Shown in pieces: positions 1 to 5,030 of a DNA stretch of 5,030 nt. A program made the translations under genes and the position numbers. Below the pieces are notes generated by a model. That model saw only the letters and a list, made by a program, of their open reading frames with translations, was not told the origin of the DNA and did no database searches. Source of the DNA: Nitrospirota bacterium (GTDB lineage Bacteria; Nitrospirota; Nitrospiria; Nitrospirales; UBA8639); assembly GCA_003228495.1 (NCBI GenBank), contig QIDY01000415.1, forward strand, positions 1 to 5,030, in the 5' to 3' direction. Positions within the stretch are counted from its first letter, which is position 1. Every line of letters starts with the position of its first letter.

Positions 1-44
1 AAAAAAAATTAACCAAAGTAAATTTTCAGATCTTGAGCCCCCTC

Positions 45-86
45 GAGCATTAAAAAATGGTGCAAACGGAATGCTCTGTCGCATTC
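45..86 (+). repeat. Two overlapping, mutually exclusive inverted repeats (possible RNA hairpins)
   Basis: Seen directly: GAGCATT at 45-51 is the exact reverse complement of AATGCTC at 70-76 (7 bp arms, 18-base loop). GAATGC at 69-74 is the exact reverse complement of GCATTC at 81-86 (6 bp arms, 6-base loop). The segment 70-74 belongs to both stems, so in RNA only one could form at a time. No run of T follows either stem, so neither looks like an intrinsic terminator. Stems this short arise by chance fairly often, and it is not known whether the region is transcribed, so a regulatory role is speculative. Confidence 0.25.
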
Positions 87-175
87 GGCGACACTTCTGC
101 TAAATGGGGATGTTGCGCTTTGCCACACTATTTAACTTTTTCCTCAATTGCGGTGGTGTAATTCCGGACATTTTG

Positions 176-187
176 CAAGGTTCCTTG
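176..187. repeat. Short operator-like inverted repeat
   Basis: CAAGG (176-180) and CCTTG (183-187) are exact reverse complements separated by TT. The element sits about 100 bases upstream of the gamma-subunit start and could be a half-site pair for a dimeric regulator. It matches no operator consensus I can name, and 5 bp arms can easily be coincidental. Confidence 0.15.
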
Positions 188-288
188 GCCATTATCCACA
201 TTTACCAATAAAAGGCATATCTCTTGCCAAATATCTATGACAGGACCATGAAGAAGCTAGACGTCAAACGAAACCTCTTTTAAGTCTA

Positions 289-861
289 ATGACCGAAATA
301 CGAATTCATGGGCGAGGAGGGCAGGGGGTTGTCACAGCCGCAGAGTTGCTTTCATCTGCTGCCTTTCGGGATGGGAAGGTGGCACAAGCTTTTCCCAGCT
401 TTGGATCTGAACGAACCGGGGCTCCGGTCATCGCATTTTGCCGAATTGATACGATTCCCATTCGTAGCCGGGAGCCGGTATCTCATCCCGATGTGTTACT
501 CATTCAGGACTCGACCCTGTTGCATCAAGTGAATGTCTTTAGCGGGCTTTCTGATAAAGGAATCGTCTTGATTAATTCCACACGAAAGGTTGAAGAATTG
601 GGCCTGAAAGATTGGATGCTCCAACACCCTGAAGTCCAGGTGTATTCTTTCCCGGCCTCCGATTTAGCGGAAAGACACTTAGGACGGCCAATGGCCAATG
701 TAGGCATGGTTGCAGGTTTTTCCGCCGTGACGAGTGCCATCACCATAGCTTCGGTCGAACACGCGATCAAAGAAAAATTCCAAGGGAAAATGGGCGAATT
801 AAATGCTGTTGTCGCAGCTGAGGCATTTGATTATGTTTCGTCTCACGTCGTCAGGGTCTAA
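289..861 (+). CDS. porG: Pyruvate/2-oxoacid:ferredoxin oxidoreductase, gamma subunit
   Basis: This is the gamma subunit of a multi-subunit POR, the domain that helps bind coenzyme A and close the active site of the alpha/beta core in the cytoplasm. The 190-residue length is normal for a separate gamma subunit. Diagnostic segments are the N-terminal glycine-rich GRGGQGVVTAAE (residues 8-19), FGSERTGAP (38-46), the nucleotide-fold stretch HPDVLLIQD (66-74) and GRPMANVGMVAGF (132-144), all typical of the family (POR gamma-type domain). ATG 289 is the only usable start: reading back in frame there is no ATG, GTG or TTG before a TGA at 238-240. No Shine-Dalgarno sequence precedes it, so initiation may be weak or coupled to the tiny reading frame at 248-283. 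The alpha gene follows after 30 bases in the same reading frame. The family call is firm. The pyruvate assignment rests on the alpha and beta neighbours, since gamma domains of related 2-oxoacid enzymes look alike. Confidence 0.95.
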   Translation: MTEIRIHGRGGQGVVTAAELLSSAAFRDGKVAQAFPSFGSERTGAPVIAFCRIDTIPIRSREPVSHPDVLLIQDSTLLHQVNVFSGLSDKGIVLINSTRKVEELGLKDWMLQHPEVQVYSFPASDLAERHLGRPMANVGMVAGFSAVTSAITIASVEHAIKEKFQGKMGELNAVVAAEAFDYVSSHVVRV

Positions 862-882
862 TTCTCTGCCCTGCATTATTAT

Positions 883-887
883 GAGGA
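883..887 (+). promoter_or_regulatory. Ribosome binding site fixing the GTG start of porA
   Basis: GAGGA at 883-887 lies four bases before GTG 892. There is no ATG, GTG or TTG in frame between the stop of porG (859-861, same frame) and this GTG, and the next in-frame ATG (codon 23) would remove the conserved N-terminal segment, so the GTG start is well supported. Confidence 0.7.
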
Positions 888-891
888 ACGA

Positions 892-2145
892 GTGAAACAA
901 CAAGTCGAAGGCTCCCAAGCAGTCGCTCAGGCCGTGGCCTTATGTCGCCCTGAAGTCATGGCCTGTTATCCGATCTCTCCACAAACGCATATTGTCGAAA
1001 CCCTGTCTCGGAAAGTGAAGGCAGGAGAGATTGGGAATTGTCAATTCCTCAATGTCGAATCCGAATTTGGGGCGTTGAGTGTGCTTATCGGGGCGTCAGC
1101 CATGGGAGCGAGGACGTATACGGCTACTACCAGTCAAGGCCTATTATTCATGGCTGAAGCCATATATAACGCGGCGGGATTAGGCTTGCCTATTGTGATG
1201 ACGATTGCGAACCGTGCGTTGGGCGCGCCGATCAATATTTGGAATGATCACTCCGATAGCATGGCCATGCGGGATGCCGGTTGGATTCAGCTGTATGCGG
1301 AAGACAATCAAGAGGCCGTGGATCTGCACATTCAAGCCTTTCGTTTAGCAGAAGAACTGAGTTGTCCAGTCATGGTGTGCATGGATGGTTATATTCTCAC
1401 CCATGCATTTGAAGCGGTCGATCTGCCGGAACAAGAACAGGTAGATGCCTACTTGCCGCTCTTTGAGCCTGTTCAACTGTTGGATCCTCAGGACCCTGTG
1501 TCCATTGGAGCAATGGTTGGTCCTGATGCCTTCGCAGAAGTTCGCTATCTTGCGCATCATAAACATTTGCAAGCCTTGGAGGCGATTCCACGGATGAGTC
1601 AAGAATTTCAGGATATGTTTCATCGAACCTCTGGTGGTTTGTTGAAACTGTATCATACCGATGATGCTGAAACCCTTCTGCTAGCTCTGGGATCGGTGAA
1701 TGGCACAATTAAGGATGCCGTCGACGATTTGCGGGAAGAGGGTTGGCCAGTGGGATCAATACAACTCTGTTCATATCGGCCATTTCCCTCACAGGCGCTT
1801 CGGCATGTTGTCCATAATGCCAAGAGGGTTGTTGTGATTGAAAAAGATTTGGCGGTGGGGCAGGGGGGTATGGTGTCCAGTGATGTGAAGATGGCTCTCC
1901 GGGGGTTGCCGACTATCGTGGATACAGTCATTGCTGGTCTTGGAGGACGTGCGATTTCTAAAGCCTCAGTGATAGATACCGTTAAGGCGGCGTGTTTGGA
2001 AGGGTTGGAAGAACCGCATTTTTTGGATCTGAATTGGGTGGCGATCAATCGAGAATTAACCAGACAAGCAGAACAACGACGATCGGGTCCGGCGCCGGAA
2101 AATCTTCTTCGTGAGATGGGTCTATCTGGTGGAAAGACCGTTTAA
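892..2145 (+). CDS. porA: Pyruvate/2-oxoacid:ferredoxin oxidoreductase, alpha subunit
   Basis: Alpha subunit of POR, which with beta forms the thiamine diphosphate active site that oxidatively decarboxylates a 2-oxoacid to acyl-CoA, or runs in reverse with low-potential electrons. At 417 residues it is about the usual length for a separate alpha chain. Domain I (about residues 1-230) contains EGSQAVAQAV (6-15), YPISPQT (26-32), NVESEFGA (53-60) with the conserved acidic pair, TSQG (79-82), NRALGAP (106-112) with Arg107 in the substrate-contacting position, and the CMDGYILTH segment (162-170). Domain II (about 255-390) has the transketolase C-terminal-like fold, with SYRPFP and VVVIEKD (around 313-319) followed by a glycine-rich GQGG. 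The YPISPQT form resembles POR and related enzymes more than 2-oxoglutarate enzymes, which typically read YPITPSS or similar. Start is GTG with a good ribosome binding site. The beta gene follows after 18 bases. Pyruvate is the likeliest substrate but is not proven. Confidence 0.95.
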   Translation: MKQQVEGSQAVAQAVALCRPEVMACYPISPQTHIVETLSRKVKAGEIGNCQFLNVESEFGALSVLIGASAMGARTYTATTSQGLLFMAEAIYNAAGLGLPIVMTIANRALGAPINIWNDHSDSMAMRDAGWIQLYAEDNQEAVDLHIQAFRLAEELSCPVMVCMDGYILTHAFEAVDLPEQEQVDAYLPLFEPVQLLDPQDPVSIGAMVGPDAFAEVRYLAHHKHLQALEAIPRMSQEFQDMFHRTSGGLLKLYHTDDAETLLLALGSVNGTIKDAVDDLREEGWPVGSIQLCSYRPFPSQALRHVVHNAKRVVVIEKDLAVGQGGMVSSDVKMALRGLPTIVDTVIAGLGGRAISKASVIDTVKAACLEGLEEPHFLDLNWVAINRELTRQAEQRRSGPAPENLLREMGLSGGKTV

Positions 2146-2163
2146 AACCATCATTAAAATGCT

Positions 2164-3171
2164 ATGTCCTATCAACGTGTAAAGTTTTATCAAACGGGCA
2201 CATTCACGGTGGGTAACCGATTATTGGATGAAGCGGACCGCACCGTACAAGCCCGGATGGATCGAACTAATTCCCTGAATTCCGGACATCGTGCCTGCCA
2301 GGGTTGCGGCGAAGCGCTGGGTGCGCGGTATGCCTTAGACGCTGTTATGCGTGCCACGCGCAATCAGCTTGTGGCGGTTAATGCCACTGGATGCTTGGAA
2401 GTATTTTCCAGCCCCTATCCCGAGAGCGCATGGCAGATTCCCTGGTTACATTCCTTGTTTGGGAATGCGCCGGCAGTGGCAAGTGGTGTGGCAGCAGCAT
2501 TACGAGCGAAGGGAAAGACCGATATTCGAGTTGTTGCCCAAGGTGGGGATGGAGCAACGGTGGATATCGGGTTTGGGTGTTTGTCCGGGATGTTCGAACG
2601 CAATGATGATGTCTTGTATATTTGTTATGACAATGAAGCATACATGAATACGGGTGTTCAGCGGTCGGGATCCACGCCAGCACGAGCCTGGACAAATACT
2701 ACGCAAGCCGTGGGAACCGAACCAGGAAATATTTTGGGTGTAGGAAAAAATCTTCCACGTATTGCTATGGCCCACGGGATTCCTTATGTGGCTACAGCGT
2801 CCGTAGCGGATTTACATGACTTGGAAGCCAAAGTGACGAAATCTATGTCCATACGGGGAGCCCGTTATATCCATATCCACGTACCCTGTCCCCTAGGGTG
2901 GAAATCCGATCCGGCTCAAACGATTAAGGTCGCGCGGTTAGCTGTAGAAAGTGGTTTGTTCCCTTTGATTGAAGCTGAGTGGGGGGTTGTAACTGATCGG
3001 ACATGTATCAGACAACAAATTCCTGTTGAGCAATACTTAGCGCTTCAGGGACGATTCAAGCATCTCTTTAATCCGCGAGATGAGCCATCACTTGCGTCCA
3101 TTCAAGCCATGGCAGACGGGAATATTCACCTGTATAACCTAGTGCCAACTAAGCCTGCGATGGAGTCCTGA
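2164..3171 (+). CDS. porB: Pyruvate/2-oxoacid:ferredoxin oxidoreductase, beta subunit
   Basis: Beta subunit of POR; it binds thiamine diphosphate with Mg and the [4Fe-4S] cluster nearest the active site. Of the 335 residues, the cofactor motif is GGDGATVDIG (127-136) followed 27 residues later by Asn157 in YDNEAYMNTG (155-164), the classic GDG-to-N pattern. Probable cluster ligands are Cys45 and Cys48 (CQGC), Cys77 (ATGCLE) and Cys242 (VPCPLGW). The PCPLGW form is POR-like, whereas 2-oxoglutarate enzymes usually have a CxTF-type segment. A C-terminal tail with PVEQYLALQGRFKHL (287-301) is also typical of PorB. The first cysteine is at 45, leaving a leader of about 40 residues before the family core. 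ATG 2164 is the first possible start, as TAA at 2155-2157 lies just upstream in frame, but no Shine-Dalgarno sequence is visible. The next in-frame ATG (2257, Met32) also lacks one. The gene ends one base before the flavoprotein gene. Confidence 0.95.
   Translation: MSYQRVKFYQTGTFTVGNRLLDEADRTVQARMDRTNSLNSGHRACQGCGEALGARYALDAVMRATRNQLVAVNATGCLEVFSSPYPESAWQIPWLHSLFGNAPAVASGVAAALRAKGKTDIRVVAQGGDGATVDIGFGCLSGMFERNDDVLYICYDNEAYMNTGVQRSGSTPARAWTNTTQAVGTEPGNILGVGKNLPRIAMAHGIPYVATASVADLHDLEAKVTKSMSIRGARYIHIHVPCPLGWKSDPAQTIKVARLAVESGLFPLIEAEWGVVTDRTCIRQQIPVEQYLALQGRFKHLFNPRDEPSLASIQAMADGNIHLYNLVPTKPAMES
3162..3165 (+). promoter_or_regulatory. Ribosome binding site inside the end of porB
   Basis: GGAG at 3162-3165 is seven bases before ATG 3173 and lies within the last codons of porB, whose TGA stop (3169-3171) is one base from the next start. 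This arrangement suggests translational coupling of the flavoprotein to porB and supports the chosen start. Confidence 0.65.
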
Positions 3172-3172
3172 T

Positions 3173-4801
3173 ATGGAACACAAACCCTTTGCCATCACCT
3201 TAGATCCTGCATCGAGCTTAGCCAATCATACAGGCAATTGGCGCACGATGCGCCCGATCTATGTCGATCATTTGCCGCCCTGTAATCAGGCTTGTTCAGC
3301 CGGGGAAAATATTCAGGGGTGGCTGTATGAAGCGGAAGAAGGAAAATACGAACGGGCCTGGCGCAAGATTATGGAAGACAATCCCTTCCCCGCGATTCAT
3401 GGTCGAGTGTGTTATCACCCCTGCGAAACAGCTTGCAATCGTGGCCAACTTGATGAGGCCGTGAGCATTCATGCGGTAGAGCGATTTTTAGGTGATTATG
3501 CCATTGAACAGGGTTGGCAGATTGAGGCAGGGGAGGCCACAGGAAAACGGGTGTTAATCATTGGGGCTGGCCCCAGTGGACTTTCGGCGGCATACCATTT
3601 GTCCCGGATGGGACATGCAGTCACCATCTATGAGGCGGGGCCGAAACCGGGAGGCATGATGCGATTCGGCATTCCGCAGTACCGCCTGCCTCGAAACATC
3701 GTGGATGCCGAAATTTCCAGAATTACAGCCATGGGTGTGTCGATTCATGTGGATCGAAAAGTCGATAATTTGGAAATAGCTATTATAGAAGGAAAATTCG
3801 ATGCCGTATTTCTGGCCATTGGGGCTCATTTGAGCAAACGGATCGATATTCCGGGCCGAGATACTGGTCGGATTATAGATGCCCTAGGCTTTCTTAAAAA
3901 GATGGAGGAAAAAGAGGTTCCAAAGATTGGTCGACGGGTTGTGGTGTATGGAGGAGGGGATACAGCCATTGATGCTGCGCGAACAGCCAAAAGGTTGGGT
4001 GCAGAGGAAACGCTGCTGATCTATCGGCGCGATCGTGAACATATGCCTGCCCATGATTTTGAGGTGGAAGAGGCTCTGGAAGAAGGTGTCTTGACACGAT
4101 GGCTGAATATGATCCGGCAGATTGATGAGAACAGGATAACCGTTGAAGAAATGATATTGGATGACAAGGGGTACCCCCAACCCACAGGCCGGATAAAAAC
4201 CTTGGAAGCGGACACCATAATTTTGGCTATGGGTCAGAAAGTGGACACCAGATTTTTAAAGGATGTGCCGGGGTTAGATATTTCGCAGGATGGCGTGATT
4301 CAAGTGGACGACACGATGATGACAGGACGCTTAGGGGTATTTGCCGGAGGCGATATGGTTCCGGCGGAACGTACGGTGACTGTAGCCACCGGCCATGGAA
4401 AAAAGGCCGCGAGACATATCGATGCCTATCTAAATGGATTTCATTATGGAAAGCCGCCATCCAAATCTGTGGCGAAGTTTGATCGTCTGAATACCTGGTA
4501 CTACACCGATGCCGACAAGAGCCAGCAGCCGTATTTGGATTTGGCTCGACGACGAGCGAGTTTTGAAGAAGTGGTCGGTGGGCTGGATGCTGCTACGGCC
4601 TTACTCGAAGCCAGACGCTGCCTCTCTTGTGGAAATTGCTTTGAATGTGACACCTGTTATGGGATCTGTCCCGATAACGCGATTATTAAACTTGGTTCAG
4701 GAAAACGGTATGAAATAAATCTTGATTATTGCAAGGGATGCGGTATGTGTGCGGAGGAATGTCCGGCCGGGGCCATCGATATGATCAAAGAAATGAGATA
4801 G
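3173..4801 (+). CDS. GltD/NfnB-like NAD(P)H-binding iron-sulfur flavoprotein with fused C-terminal 2[4Fe-4S] ferredoxin (PorD-like) domain
   Basis: Predicted cytoplasmic oxidoreductase moving electrons between NAD(P)H, FAD and iron-sulfur clusters; here it probably supplies the electron-transfer arm of the POR. Domain order over 542 residues: an N-terminal iron-sulfur segment (about 25-115) with Cys37, Cys41, Cys80, Cys84, Cys88, as in the GltD/dihydropyrimidine dehydrogenase/NfnB/DsrL group; an FAD fold with GAGPSG (131-136), Glu154 ending the second strand and GGMMRFGIPQYRLP (160-173); an NAD(P)H fold with GGGDTA (260-265) and YRRD (284-287), whose arginines suggest NADPH preference; a second FAD contact at AGGD (391-394); and a ferredoxin domain (about 480-542) with Cys483, 486, 489, 492, 495, 499 and then Cys520, 523, 526, 530. 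The last part resembles the POR delta subunit, for which no separate gene is present. It overlaps no gene but is one base from porB with its own ribosome binding site. The family is often annotated as glutamate synthase small chain, but no glutamate synthase large chain is nearby, so that name would mislead. Domain calls are firm; partnership with POR is inferred from position. Confidence 0.9.
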   Translation: MEHKPFAITLDPASSLANHTGNWRTMRPIYVDHLPPCNQACSAGENIQGWLYEAEEGKYERAWRKIMEDNPFPAIHGRVCYHPCETACNRGQLDEAVSIHAVERFLGDYAIEQGWQIEAGEATGKRVLIIGAGPSGLSAAYHLSRMGHAVTIYEAGPKPGGMMRFGIPQYRLPRNIVDAEISRITAMGVSIHVDRKVDNLEIAIIEGKFDAVFLAIGAHLSKRIDIPGRDTGRIIDALGFLKKMEEKEVPKIGRRVVVYGGGDTAIDAARTAKRLGAEETLLIYRRDREHMPAHDFEVEEALEEGVLTRWLNMIRQIDENRITVEEMILDDKGYPQPTGRIKTLEADTIILAMGQKVDTRFLKDVPGLDISQDGVIQVDDTMMTGRLGVFAGGDMVPAERTVTVATGHGKKAARHIDAYLNGFHYGKPPSKSVAKFDRLNTWYYTDADKSQQPYLDLARRRASFEEVVGGLDAATALLEARRCLSCGNCFECDTCYGICPDNAIIKLGSGKRYEINLDYCKGCGMCAEECPAGAIDMIKEMR

Positions 4802-4833
4802 GAAAATGGCAAAAGTGAATAACGAATGATGAA

Positions 4834-4839
4834 GGGAGG
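4834..4839 (+). promoter_or_regulatory. Strong ribosome binding site of the universal stress protein gene
   Basis: GGGAGG at 4834-4839 precedes ATG 4846 by six bases. It is the best Shine-Dalgarno match in the window. The 44 bases between the flavoprotein stop and this ATG contain no hairpin followed by T residues, so read-through transcription from the POR genes is possible. Confidence 0.7.
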
Positions 4840-4845
4840 CAAACC

Positions 4846-5030
4846 ATGAAATATTTGTTAGCCGTTGATGGATCGGACCAATCGTTGGATGCGACACGGG
4901 CCTTTGAAACCTTAAGCCCGGCCGAAAATTTAAAAGTGTTTCACGTGGTGAATGTGCCAGGTATCCCCTATCCAGCCATGGGTGCCAATGTAGCAAAAGA
5001 TTTAGCCATGACTGTGGAAAGGGCGATGAA
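4846..5030 (+). CDS. Universal stress protein (UspA family), 5' part only
   Basis: The first 61 codons are inside the window and the gene continues past the right edge. The N-terminus MKYLLAVDGSDQSLDA (residues 1-16) is the first beta strand and loop of the UspA fold, with Asp8 in the position that contacts the adenine of ATP in nucleotide-binding members. It is followed by a helix and a second strand, LKVFHVVNV (29-37), as expected. Members are small cytoplasmic proteins of about 140-160 residues, or tandem double-domain forms of about 280-300; which applies cannot be seen. The C-terminal GxxGxxG-type ATP motif lies outside the window. The gene is on the same strand as the POR cluster, 44 bases downstream with no terminator seen, so it may be cotranscribed. 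A role in protecting the oxygen-sensitive POR would be speculation. Confidence 0.85.
   Translation, partial: MKYLLAVDGSDQSLDATRAFETLSPAENLKVFHVVNVPGIPYPAMGANVAKDLAMTVERAM

Larger units (their letters stand above)
1..288. other. Non-coding leader region upstream of the POR cluster
   Basis: No convincing gene lies here. Frame 2 is open from the left edge to a stop at 101-103 and frame 3 to a stop at 51-53, but neither reads like a protein end. The region is A+T-richer than the genes, beginning with a run of eight A. It holds overlapping inverted repeats at 45-86, a CAAGG-TT-CCTTG inverted repeat at 176-187, and an 11-codon reading frame at 248-283 (MKKLDVKRNLF) whose stop is five bases before the gamma-subunit ATG. 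If the cluster begins with the gamma gene, its promoter should be here. I compared several TTGxxx-like hexamers (113-118, 148-153, 173-178, 224-229) with downstream sequence and found no good -10 box at 16-18 bases from any of them, so no promoter is called. Confidence 0.7.

Noticed and set aside
100..171. A 23-residue minus-strand reading frame in the leader region
   Set aside because: Very short, no well-spaced ribosome binding site and no recognisable sequence; expected by chance in 288 bases.
113..252. Sigma-70-like -35 hexamers TTGCGC, TTGCGG, TTGCAA and TTGCCA
   Set aside because: None has a convincing TATAAT-like hexamer 16-18 bases downstream; TGTAAT at 157-162 lacks a matching -35 box at the right distance.
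1653..2048. A 131-codon open frame on the minus strand inside porA
   Set aside because: It lies wholly within a strongly conserved alpha-subunit gene, is rich in Ser, Thr and Arg as expected of an antisense frame, and shows no recognisable motif.
2378..2695. Overlapping minus- and plus-strand open frames inside porB
   Set aside because: The region encodes the conserved thiamine-binding motif of the beta subunit; the alternative frames give His/Ser/Trp-rich sequences without family features.
3173..4801. Annotation of the flavoprotein as glutamate synthase small subunit (GltD)
   Set aside because: The core is GltD-like, but the C-terminal two-cluster ferredoxin domain, the position one base after porB and the absence of a glutamate synthase large chain argue against that role.
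4697..4996. A 99-codon minus-strand open frame spanning the end of the flavoprotein gene and the start of the USP gene
   Set aside because: It is antisense to the ferredoxin domain and to the USP N-terminus, both clearly coding on the plus strand, and its translation resembles nothing known to me.

Overview
The window carries one forward-strand gene cluster for a bacterial 2-oxoacid:ferredoxin oxidoreductase of the multi-subunit pyruvate type (POR). The order is gamma (289-861), alpha (892-2145), beta (2164-3171), then a 542-residue iron-sulfur flavoprotein (3173-4801) that joins a GltD/NfnB-like NAD(P)H:flavin module to a C-terminal two-cluster ferredoxin domain. A universal stress protein gene starts at 4846 and runs off the right edge. 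Genes occupy nearly everything from 289 onward, with gaps of 30, 18, 1 and 44 bases and no visible terminator, so the first four and perhaps all five are probably cotranscribed.

Positions 1-288 are non-coding as far as I can see. They hold two short inverted repeats that compete for the same strand (45-86), a small operator-like inverted repeat (176-187) and an 11-codon upstream reading frame (248-283) that stops just before the gamma gene. No convincing sigma-70 promoter could be picked out.

How the genes work together: alpha and beta form the thiamine diphosphate catalytic core, with one [4Fe-4S] cluster in beta, and gamma helps bind coenzyme A. No stand-alone delta (ferredoxin-like) subunit follows. 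A delta-like 2[4Fe-4S] domain is instead fused to the FAD/NAD(P)H protein. The simplest reading is a POR whose electron-transfer arm is wired to a pyridine nucleotide, so that it could pass electrons from pyruvate oxidation to NAD(P)+ or feed electrons for reductive carboxylation of acetyl-CoA. This is inference; the individual domains are clear.

Organism: a bacterium with roughly 50% G+C by eye, mixed ATG/GTG starts and Shine-Dalgarno sites on three of the five genes. An anaerobe, or an autotroph using the reductive TCA cycle (a Nitrospirota-like lineage is one possibility), would fit, but nothing here fixes the taxonomy. I see no mobile element, tRNA, rRNA or CRISPR array.
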